Below, in pieces: positions 15,904-22,687 of a stretch of DNA of 22,687 nt. Position numbers and translations under genes: made by a program. Source of the stretch: an uncultured Haloferula sp. (GTDB lineage Bacteria; Verrucomicrobiota; Verrucomicrobiae; Verrucomicrobiales; Akkermansiaceae); the NCBI GenBank assembly GCA_946885645.1, contig CAMPGU010000029.1:1-22687 (forward strand), read 5' to 3'. Numbering within the stretch: the first letter of the stretch is position 1; each line of letters starts with the position of its first letter. Under the pieces are notes generated by a model. That model saw only the letters and a list, made by a program, of their open reading frames with translations. It had not been told where the DNA came from and did no database searches.

Positions 15904-18900
15904 TCAGGGAGTCGCGTTGAGACGTGCGAACAGTTTCTGACCGGAGGCCAGGGCCTGCGGGATGACGACCACCACGCGGTCGATTCCCGGACCGTGGAAG
16001 TCGTCGGTGACCGTGATTGTCACGCCGTTCACCCCGTCTTCCGCCACGGTCCAACCGCTGAGGTCGGATCCATATTGCACGAAGGGGACCGGCGCGTAGT
16101 TCGAGAGGTCGGTGCGACGGAACGTGAATTCGAAGTTGCCCCCGACGACGGCACCTGTCGGTAGCTTGTCATTGTCGTTGGCATTGGCGGGATTGCCACC
16201 GATGACGAACTCGATCGCGTTCGCAATTCCATCCTGATCCGGATCCTCGCCCGGCAGTTCGTCCCCGCCGGAGAGGTTATACGGCGGGCTGGTCGCCCAG
16301 GTGAGGTAGGGATCGGCGCTCGGATCGACGAGGGCGATCTGGTTTGAATTCGCACCGTGGTTGTAAACGAGCGTGTACCCCGCGGGTGTATTGTTCACGG
16401 CGAGGAAGGTGGCTCCGGTCAGCGTGCCATACTCGGCGATCACATAGACCGGCAGCGTGGCTCCACCCCCCAGGACGGTGAAATCGAGGGTAGCATTGGT
16501 GATGTTCAGGTTGCCGCCTACGTCGAGCGTGTCGCCCGCCGATCCGTCGATCTCGATCTGTAGGGTGCCGTCGAGCACTGCATCGGTTCCCACCGAAAGG
16601 GTGCCCGCGGAGGCTCCGGGTGCGACGATCGAGCCCGCGCTCGCGGTCACGGAGCCGCTCGTGCTGCCGCCCCCGGCCAAGGTCGCCCCGCCGGCCACCG
16701 TGATCGAGCTGCTGGTGAGGGACCCGGTGACCTTCAGGGTTCCTTCCTGGAGGTCCGTCACGCCGGTGTAGATGTTCGCGGCCGTCAGCTCCATGGTGCC
16801 TGCACCGGTTTTCACCATGCCGCCGACGAGCGACCCGTTATCCGGGCTGGCATTGCGGAAAGGAGCGGTGACCAGCAGATCCGTGGCGCTGTCCGAAGTC
16901 ACGTCGGCGACTTCGAAGAGCGTGGCGGCATCGAGGTGGTTTTCGCGCGGGGTGGAGGTCTCGATCAAGGAGGGGGCGCTGCCCGTCACCGTGATCTTGC
17001 CCCGCAATTCGAAGCCGCGGTAGTCGTTGGAATCTTCGGTGGAGGCTCCGGAGATCGTCGATCCGTTCAGCACGACATCGCCCAGCACGTTGTACCTCGT
17101 CGAGGCAAGCGTCGCCCCGCCGTTGAATACCAGCACGGGAATGGCATCGAAGGTGGTTCCGCCGCCGCCGAAGATGTTGTTCTGTTCCATCGAAAGCACC
17201 GTGTCCGCCCCGTTGAAGGTGAGCGTGCGCAGGTCCGATCCCTGGCCGAGGCTGTTGATCGCGAAGCCGGTCGTGCGCAGTGTCCCCGCATTGACCGTCA
17301 GGTTGCCGCTCCAGTCCGCTTTCGTGGTGGTAAAGGAAGAGATCCCGGTGGAATCGACGATGATCTGGCCGCTGTTGGGGCTGCCCCACACGCCGTTCAG
17401 GTTGGTGTCCACCGATCCCTGCAAGCGGAAGATCCCTTCGTTGCTCACCGGATTGGAGAAGTTGCCGTTGGCAGCGGGGTGGAGGATGAACTCCGCGCCG
17501 CTCGCGACCACCACCGGGCTGATGGGGTTCAAGGACCCGGTGGCACCGTCACCTACCTGGAGGATCCCCGCATTGACCACGGTGGAGCCCGTGTAGGTGT
17601 TCGCGTTCAGCAGGGTGACCTTGGCCGTCCCGTCCTTGATCAGATCGGTGGTTCCTCCGATTCCCGTGCCGCTGAGCGTGTAGGCCAAGGACGAATTATT
17701 GAACATCACGTCTCCCGGCGTAATCGTCCCGGTCAGGACGACGTTGCCGGTGGCGGCATCGTCGTTGAAGACCACCAGGTCCGTCTGGAAGTAGGGGGCG
17801 TCGTTGGAATTGGAAGCCAGCGCCCAGTTTTGCGCCGTGTTCAGATCCCAATCCGACCCGTTCTCACCGGTCCAGATGAGGCTGTCGATGGCGGTCACGA
17901 CAAGATCCACCGAGGTGGTCGCCACGTTGTGGTCCAGGGTGGCCACGATGTGCGGCATGCTGCCCAGTGCCAGGGCCCCGGCACCCGTTCCGGAGACCGT
18001 CGTATCGTAGTCGAAGAGCGGGAAGGTTCCCGTCGTCATCCCTGCCGAGCCCGCGATGTTGACGGTGTGGGTGGTATCCGTGGTCAGGCCGCCGGGCGTG
18101 GAAACCACCAGCCCGTCCGAAGCCGCGCCGATCCGGAAGGTCGAAGACGAGCCGTTGGCCAGATTAAGCGAACTCACGGTGCCGATGCCGGGCGTGGCCG
18201 TCGTGCCCGCCCGCAAGGAAGCTCCCGCGGCGATGTTCACCGTCCCGCCGGTGGTTCCACCGATCCGCAGCGCACCCGCGTTCACATCGGTAGGGCCGGC
18301 GTAGGTATTCGTGCCGGAGAGCTCCAGGATCCCCGTGCCGGTCTTGGTGATGCTGCCCGTGCCTGTCAGTGCGCCTTCCAGGCTGATGTCGAAGGCACCG
18401 GTATTGATGGGATGGGCGGCGGTGATGTTCATCGGTACGGCGGAGGACCAGGAAGCCAGCGCTCCCAGCGTCCCGGCACCGAGATTGATGGTCTTGTTCG
18501 CGGTCCCGCCGGTGATGATCCCGTCCGCCCCGATATTGAGCTGGCCGCCGGTCAAATTGATGGTGGATGCCTGGATCTTGTTGTTGTAGCCCAAGTTCAT
18601 CCCCCTGATATTCGCCACTCCGGTGCCGCTGATGTTCAGAGTGGCCGCGCTGTCCCATGACAGGTAGAGCGGGGCACCCGGCAGGTTCAGCGTGCCCGCG
18701 CTGAGATTATAGGTCGTGGTCCCGCCGCCCCAGTGTCCCCAGCGGTTCGAGAGGTCGTTGCCGGCGGGATTGTTCGTCGTGCCGATATTCGTGACCGTCC
18801 CGCCGGTCTGGGTGACGGTGATGGCTGCATTGGAATTGTCCCCCAGCACCAGGTCGTCGGTGACGTTGATCTGCGCGTTGCCCCCGATCGAAACCGTGTG

Positions 18901-20418
18901 GGTGAGGCCGCTGCCGCGGTTCGTCCAGCGATCGGTATTGATCACGGAGGAGTCGCTCATCGTGAGCGATCCGCTGTTGAGCTCGAAGTTGCTCTGCGCG
19001 GGGGCCACCGCCGTGAGGGTGATGGCAGCCGAGTTCGTGAGCGCCATGGAAGCCGCTGCAGTCCCGTTGTTCAGGTACAGATTGGGTGCCGTGATGACGG
19101 TCGCTCCGGACCCGGAGAAACCGGCGCCGTTCAAGTTGATGTTTCCGCCGGCAGAAAGGGTCGAACCTGCGGAATTGATCTGGGCACCGTTTCCGGCGGT
19201 CATGCCGCCGGTCATGGCGAGGGACGAGGCATCGGCGATGACCGTGGTGTTGTCGCCGACAACCAGTCCTCCCAGGGAGGGGAAGCTGGTCCCGCTGTTG
19301 AGCATGACGGACGGGGCGGTGAAGATCGCGGCACCCGAGACGCTATGCACGCCGGAAACGCTGATGTCCGCCGCCCCTTCCAGTACTACCCCGTTCGTGC
19401 CGGAGAGAGTGGTATTGAGGGAAAGGCCGGCTCCCGTGCCGGTGCGGATCACCGCCGGAGCCACGAGATTGAGGGTGCCGCCGCTCAGCGTGAGGCTGCC
19501 CTGCTCGGTGAGGATGGCGTCGGCAGTCCGCGTCCCCGAGATGGTCACGGTGTAAGTTCCGGTGGCGTCCGCCCCGGCGGCGAAAACCGCGGTGTTTCCC
19601 GCGCCCGCCCAGGCAGCCGTGGTTCCCGTGCCGTCGGCCGCGGGATTCCAATTGGCCGATGCGCCGTCCCAAGTGCCTGCGGGGGTGGCCCCGCCGGCCC
19701 CGGCCGCGGTTCCATTGAGGTCCCAGTAGCGGAAGGCACCCGCATACGTGTTCTCGATCTGGATTCCCGCGATCGGGCCACGGAAGCCGCCGGTGCTGTT
19801 GCCCCCGCGGACGTTCATCGTCAGGCCGCCAAGATTGGGGATTTTCAGATAGTTCTGACCTTCGACCACCGCTCCGTCGGTGAAGTTCTGGCCGGTCCAG
19901 TTTGCGTTCGCCGCCACGGTCGCGGTGTCGTTGTGGCTGTAGGCCACGCCATTGATGGAGATGGGCCGGTAGTTGGCGCTGGCCTGCGTGCCTCCTCCCT
20001 GGTCGCTGGAAACGTAAACATACGCGTTGTAGGACAGGTAGGGAATGCTCGTGATATTGATCTGGGAGCCACCGCCGCCGTCGTCCAGGTAGCCCTTGGT
20101 CAACTGGCCGTTGCCCGTCGTCGGGGTCACGCCGCTGCGCCAGGTATTGGCGGAGATCCAGTTGATCGCGGTACCCGTGCCGGTGCCGGTGTTATCCATC
20201 AGATTGGTCCCGTTGCCGTCCCCCCCGGTACTGTTGAGGTTGTTCCAGGAGGACGCTGCCACTGGAACAGCTCCTGCACTCCCGGTGGCGACAGCGCTGC
20301 CCGCCGCGGAGTCGGTGAAGTTGAGGCTGATGCTCTGCGCTTGTACTCCCGCCGGTAGGGTCGAAAGGACCAGGGTACGGAGGGCCGCGTGCAGGAGAGT
20401 GCTGCGTTGGGTATTCAT
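15904..20418 (-). CDS. Giant secreted beta-strand-repeat (PATR) protein
   Basis: This is a 1504-residue exported protein. The signal peptide (LRTLVLSTLPAGVQA) ends near residue 27. It is followed by a Verrucomicrobia-style Ser/Gly/Asn-rich N-terminal domain, then a long parallel beta-helix-like body of Gly/Thr/Asn/Ser repeats. Three good autotransporter-associated beta-strand repeats are visible: GTGILELSGTNTYAGPTDVN near residue 690, AKVTLLNANTYTGSTVVN near 927 and GTMELTAANIYTGVTDLQ near 1204. The C-terminus has a Ca-binding-like DPDQDGIANAIEF segment (about 1387-1400) and a final beta domain of about 100 residues. There is no recognisable outer-membrane barrel and no PEP-CTERM sorting tail. 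It is probably a surface or matrix protein; its partner and export route are unknown. It is monocistronic, with a strong terminator after it. Confidence 0.93.
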   Translation of the reverse strand: MNTQRSTLLHAALRTLVLSTLPAGVQAQSISLNFTDSAAGSAVATGSAGAVPVAASSWNNLNSTGGDGNGTNLMDNTGTGTGTAINWISANTWRSGVTPTTGNGQLTKGYLDDGGGGSQINITSIPYLSYNAYVYVSSDQGGGTQASANYRPISINGVAYSHNDTATVAANANWTGQNFTDGAVVEGQNYLKIPNLGGLTMNVRGGNSTGGFRGPIAGIQIENTYAGAFRYWDLNGTAAGAGGATPAGTWDGASANWNPAADGTGTTAAWAGAGNTAVFAAGADATGTYTVTISGTRTADAILTEQGSLTLSGGTLNLVAPAVIRTGTGAGLSLNTTLSGTNGVVLEGAADISVSGVHSVSGAAIFTAPSVMLNSGTSFPSLGGLVVGDNTTVIADASSLAMTGGMTAGNGAQINSAGSTLSAGGNINLNGAGFSGSGATVITAPNLYLNNGTAAASMALTNSAAITLTAVAPAQSNFELNSGSLTMSDSSVINTDRWTNRGSGLTHTVSIGGNAQINVTDDLVLGDNSNAAITVTQTGGTVTNIGTTNNPAGNDLSNRWGHWGGGTTTYNLSAGTLNLPGAPLYLSWDSAATLNISGTGVANIRGMNLGYNNKIQASTINLTGGQLNIGADGIITGGTANKTINLGAGTLGALASWSSAVPMNITAAHPINTGAFDISLEGALTGTGSITKTGTGILELSGTNTYAGPTDVNAGALRIGGTTGGTVNIAAGASLRAGTTATPGIGTVSSLNLANGSSSTFRIGAASDGLVVSTPGGLTTDTTHTVNIAGSAGMTTGTFPLFDYDTTVSGTGAGALALGSMPHIVATLDHNVATTSVDLVVTAIDSLIWTGENGSDWDLNTAQNWALASNSNDAPYFQTDLVVFNDDAATGNVVLTGTITPGDVMFNNSSLAYTLSGTGIGGTTDLIKDGTAKVTLLNANTYTGSTVVNAGILQVGDGATGSLNPISPVVVASGAEFILHPAANGNFSNPVSNEGIFRLQGSVDTNLNGVWGSPNSGQIIVDSTGISSFTTTKADWSGNLTVNAGTLRTTGFAINSLGQGSDLRTLTFNGADTVLSMEQNNIFGGGGTTFDAIPVLVFNGGATLASTRYNVLGDVVLNGSTISGASTEDSNDYRGFELRGKITVTGSAPSLIETSTPRENHLDAATLFEVADVTSDSATDLLVTAPFRNASPDNGSLVGGMVKTGAGTMELTAANIYTGVTDLQEGTLKVTGSLTSSSITVAGGATLAGGGSTSGSVTASAGSIVAPGASAGTLSVGTDAVLDGTLQIEIDGSAGDTLDVGGNLNITNATLDFTVLGGGATLPVYVIAEYGTLTGATFLAVNNTPAGYTLVYNHGANSNQIALVDPSADPYLTWATSPPYNLSGGDELPGEDPDQDGIANAIEFVIGGNPANANDNDKLPTGAVVGGNFEFTFRRTDLSNYAPVPFVQYGSDLSGWTVAEDGVNGVTITVTDDFHGPGIDRVVVVIPQALASGQKLFARLNATP

Positions 20419-20729
20419 GGGTTTTGGGTTTTAGCCGGTTTTGCTCCGCCGTTGGGCACGGCTGAAACTATCCGGTATGAATAATTCATGAATGTCCCAC
20501 TGTGGCTTTGACAAGAAAGATCAGCCACAAACGGTCTTTTTTTTCCGCAAAAGAAGATCAATCCGCAATTTGGCGGATGAATGGACGTCGAATGTATTCT
20601 CAAATACGTATCATAATTGTATCTGGGAAATGTCTTTATTCGTGAACCTTTCATGAACTGAGGCGGTCTGCCGCACCGCGGGGCCCGGGGAGTCCTCGCC
20701 GGGGAAATCTCTTCATTCCCGCACCCGGG
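20419..20729. other. AT-rich intergenic region with palindromes
   Basis: These 311 nt separate two leftward genes and are much richer in A and T than the rest of the window. They hold the leader and promoter of the giant repeat-protein gene. ATGAAT-A-ATTCAT (20477-20489) overlaps the palindrome ATTCATGAAT (20484-20493), and TTCATGAA recurs at 20650-20657. No gene is convincing here; a 79-codon open frame has no start signal or homology I can see. Confidence 0.55.
20610..20638 (-). promoter_or_regulatory. Possible promoter of the repeat-protein gene
   Basis: On the minus strand TATGAT (20615-20610) is a good -10 box. The best -35 at 17-nt spacing is TAAAGA (20638-20633), which is poor. It would give a leader of nearly 190 nt. 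Low confidence. Confidence 0.25.
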
Positions 20730-22229
20730 TCACCTGCCGCGGATCTTCCGCCACGTTTCTTTCGCCGAAAGTTGCCGGAGGACCTCCCTCATTCCCAAGC
20801 CGCCTCCGGCGAGCTGCCGATGGCGCTCGCAGTAGGTTCTCCAGCGGCGCTGCTCTTCCGGAGAGGCCGCGTAAGGGCGTTGGTGGGGGACCTTCAGGCC
20901 GGCAAGAATTGCCAGATAGCCTTCGATCCCGAAGGGGTCCCCGGAAAGGAGATGGCCGGCATTGATCGCCGAGGGTCCGTTTTCACGATAGAAGGCAACC
21001 AGTTCCTCGACATCGTTCAACGGGATCTCCGTCCGGCAACGCCGCCAGAACGGCGTGTCCGAGCGGTCGTTGAACTTGTAGTGCATCGCCAGGAAATCGC
21101 GGATCTGCCTCCAGATCGCCGCGTTGAGCTTGTTGTAGAGGCTTGCGAGGCTGGGGTTCGGCCGCAGCTCGCAGTCGATCAGGCCGTCGGCGAGCCACCG
21201 GCACTGGAGGCAGATCACCATCAGCGCGGTTGCTTCAAGCGGCTCCACGAAGCCCGCGGCATTCCCCACGCCCGCCACATTGCCGATCCAGCTCCGGCGG
21301 TAGCACCCGGAGCGGAAGCGCACCACGCGGGGGTTCACCGCCTTCGGGGCGACTTTCAGGTAGGCTTCCGTCGCCTCCTCGTCACTCGCATGGCTGCTGG
21401 AAAATACATAGCCGCGGTGGATCCGGCCGGGGTGGTCGATGCGCCAGCACCACCCGGCCTCCATCGTTTCGGAGAGCGTGTAAGGAAGGACCGGCTCCTC
21501 GCCCCGCTCCCATCCTCCCGCCACGGCACGATCACAGAAGAGCGAGGCCGAGAAGTCTTCAAAAGGCTCACCGAGGGCCTTGCCGATCAGTTCGGACGTG
21601 AAGCCGCTGCTATCGATGTAGAAGCCCGCGTTCCTCACGGAGCCGTCCGAGAGCCGGATCGCGGCGATGCCCTGCCCGCCCGTTTCCACGCCGGCGAGCT
21701 CGGCATCGGTGAAGCGGACGCCCTCGCGGCGGCAGGCCTTTTCGAGCCAGGCGACGAAGAGTTTGTTCTCGATATGCCAGGCGTGGTTGCTGCCCGGCGG
21801 CGGCAAGTCCGGGACGCCGTCCGGACGGCGCGGCAGGGCTCTGGCGCGATCCATCAGCGCGGAGGACAGGTCCATCGCCGAAGGGTCGTCCCAGCCGTAG
21901 AAGCCGTTGTTCCTCGGGAGATCCGGCCATCGCCACGCCTGCTGCCTGCCGGTGAAAGTGTAGTCGAAGTGATCGCGCCTTCCCCAGGCGAAGCGGACGC
22001 CGAGTTTGATGACCGGCTGGATCGCATGGAAGACCTCGTGCTCGTCCATACCGAGGTACTGGTGGAGATGGGCAGGGACATAGGGCACCGTGCCTTCTCC
22101 CACGCCGATCACGCCGATCCGGCTGCTGAACACCACCTCCACCTCCAGGGAGGGGATCTTCCGCTTCAGGGTGAGGGCCGCCAGAAGGCCTGCGCTGCCA
22201 CCGCCGAGGATGAGGGCCGACCGGATCAT
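20730..22229 (-). CDS. Flavin-dependent tryptophan-halogenase family protein
   Basis: This is a 499-residue FAD-dependent halogenase of the tryptophan halogenase (PrnA/RebH) family. These enzymes use reduced flavin, oxygen and halide to form hypohalous acid and halogenate an aromatic substrate. Visible motifs are the FAD-binding GGGSAG (residues 9-14), GVGEGTVP (42-49), the catalytic-lysine segment PVIKLGVRFAW with Lys75, WCWRID (260-265) and VEPLEATA with Glu332, matching the PrnA Lys79/Glu346 pair. The usual WxWxIP motif has Asp instead of Pro, although a Pro follows two residues later. The ATG at 22229 starts the Rossmann strand; an in-frame start at 22298 adds an unlikely Cys/Arg-rich leader. 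No tryptophan or non-ribosomal peptide gene is nearby and no flavin reductase is in the window, so the substrate is unknown. Confidence 0.92.
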   Translation of the reverse strand: MIRSALILGGGSAGLLAALTLKRKIPSLEVEVVFSSRIGVIGVGEGTVPYVPAHLHQYLGMDEHEVFHAIQPVIKLGVRFAWGRRDHFDYTFTGRQQAWRWPDLPRNNGFYGWDDPSAMDLSSALMDRARALPRRPDGVPDLPPPGSNHAWHIENKLFVAWLEKACRREGVRFTDAELAGVETGGQGIAAIRLSDGSVRNAGFYIDSSGFTSELIGKALGEPFEDFSASLFCDRAVAGGWERGEEPVLPYTLSETMEAGWCWRIDHPGRIHRGYVFSSSHASDEEATEAYLKVAPKAVNPRVVRFRSGCYRRSWIGNVAGVGNAAGFVEPLEATALMVICLQCRWLADGLIDCELRPNPSLASLYNKLNAAIWRQIRDFLAMHYKFNDRSDTPFWRRCRTEIPLNDVEELVAFYRENGPSAINAGHLLSGDPFGIEGYLAILAGLKVPHQRPYAASPEEQRRWRTYCERHRQLAGGGLGMREVLRQLSAKETWRKIRGR

Positions 22230-22273
22230 ATCATCCGGAATGAAGAATAACGCGGGCGAAAGGCGCAAGATCC

Positions 22274-22310
22274 GGCACCGGCATTTCCGTGAAACCATCC
22301 CGCCGGTGCC
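22274..22310 (-). other. Hairpin between SnoaL-like and halogenase genes
   Basis: A perfect 9-bp stem GGCACCGGC/GCCGGTGCC with a 19-nt loop lies 45 nt before the halogenase start. There is no T-run. It may terminate the upstream gene weakly or belong to the halogenase leader. Confidence 0.35.
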
Positions 22311-22385
22311 GAGGTTGCGAGCGGCGGCAGAGCGAGGAGAGGAGGCGCCCCCCGGTCGTCGGCCGCTGCTTCCCGGACCCGGAGC

Positions 22386-22687
22386 TCAGCTCGTTGCGCT
22401 TTCGCCGGACATCTTCCGCATCAGGCGGTCCATGTTCCAAAAGTCCCACCCCTCGACGATCTTGCCCGCTTTGACCCGTAGCCAGGTCACGCCTTGGAAG
22501 TTCAGTTCGCAGCCCGTGGCGTTGCAGCCGAAGCCGCTCCCGCTGTGCGTGCCGGATGCGCTCCAATGGATGCAGACGTCGGTGTTGTCGGCCAGGAGCT
22601 TGTTCACCTGGAGGCGAATGTCCGGGATCGCCTCCAGAAACTCTTCCTGGAAACGGGCGAAGGCCTCCGGGCCCACGACTTCCTCGC
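22386..22687 (-). CDS. SnoaL-like/NTF2-fold protein, partial at window edge
   Basis: This is the C-terminal part of a small SnoaL-like (polyketide cyclase/ester cyclase, NTF2-fold) protein. The reading frame stays open to the end of the window, so the N-terminus is missing; the GTG at 22676 is an internal codon rather than a likely start. About 100 residues are visible: GPEAFARFQEEFLEAIPDI, then a strand with VCIHWSASGTHSGSG, GVTWLRVKAGKIVEGWDFWNM and a short tail ending in SATS. The pattern xxAFPDhxhxV, hxxxGTHxGxh and FhxGKIxEhWxxxD is typical of the family. Members range from cyclases to ligand-binding or uncharacterised proteins, so no reaction is assigned. It lies on the same strand as the halogenase, separated by 156 nt, so a shared pathway is possible but unproven. 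Confidence 0.85.
   Translation of the reverse strand, partial: EEVVGPEAFARFQEEFLEAIPDIRLQVNKLLADNTDVCIHWSASGTHSGSGFGCNATGCELNFQGVTWLRVKAGKIVEGWDFWNMDRLMRKMSGESATS

Noticed and set aside
16936..20358. Long plus-strand frames (574 and 541 codons) opposite the giant repeat gene
   Set aside because: They mirror the Gly/Thr repeats of the real gene and have no signal peptide or motif; the coding strand is fixed by the PATR repeats.
20415..20654. 79-codon minus-strand frame upstream of the giant repeat gene
   Set aside because: It lies in AT-rich promoter DNA, overlaps the real start, and has no recognisable sequence or ribosome site.
20772..22250. 492-codon plus-strand frame opposite the halogenase gene
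   Set aside because: It is antisense to a protein with FAD and catalytic motifs, and its own translation has none.

Overview
This is a 22.7 kb, GC-rich window (clearly above 60% by eye) from what looks like a Verrucomicrobiota chromosome, most likely a Luteolibacter-like member of the Verrucomicrobiaceae. The evidence is a giant secreted protein with autotransporter-associated beta-strand repeats that ends in a DPDQDGIANAIEF-type segment, a Planctomycetes/Verrucomicrobia-type cytochrome c fused to a WD40 propeller and coiled coil, LptF/G and lipoprotein genes that indicate an outer membrane, and mostly weak or absent Shine-Dalgarno sequences. No tRNA, rRNA, CRISPR array, transposase or phage gene was seen. 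The lineage is inferred from protein style, not from a marker gene.

Layout. 115-1745 (+): a DUF432-like protein translationally coupled to an MscS mechanosensitive channel. 1876-2343 (+): an AHSA1/SRPBCC protein with its own promoter. 2383-3429 (-): a secreted GH43 endo-arabinanase. 3488-4218 (-): a zeta-toxin-like kinase overlapping a 58-residue partner by 4 nt. 4241-6217 (-): thiC, preceded by a promoter, a TPP riboswitch and an intrinsic terminator. 6490-7592 (-): two overlapping lipoprotein genes, divergent from 7694-8976 (+), a BlaI-type repressor and a sensorless BlaR1-type M56 metalloprotease. Three matching dyads lie in the gap between the divergent units. 9060-14764 (-): LptF/G permease, SulP anion transporter and the cytochrome c/WD40/coiled-coil protein, closely spaced. 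15002-15643 (+): a Tat-exported MepK/YcbK-like M15 peptidase. 15904-20418 (-): the 1504-residue beta-strand-repeat protein with a strong bidirectional terminator. 20730-22229 (-): a flavin-dependent tryptophan-halogenase family protein. 22386 to the edge (-): a partial SnoaL-like protein.

How the genes fit together. Most of the window serves the cell envelope: osmotic channel, lipoproteins under a BlaI/M56 circuit, LPS transport, peptidoglycan hydrolase and a large surface protein. Polysaccharide use is represented by the arabinanase. The best-supported regulation is the thiamine riboswitch on thiC and the proposed BlaI operator set. The most interesting candidates for new biology are (i) the reversed-order zeta-kinase/58-residue pair lying 22 nt behind riboswitch-controlled thiC, and (ii) the BlaI/M56 module that appears to control a divergent two-lipoprotein operon through three TGYTG-N6-CAGCA-like boxes.
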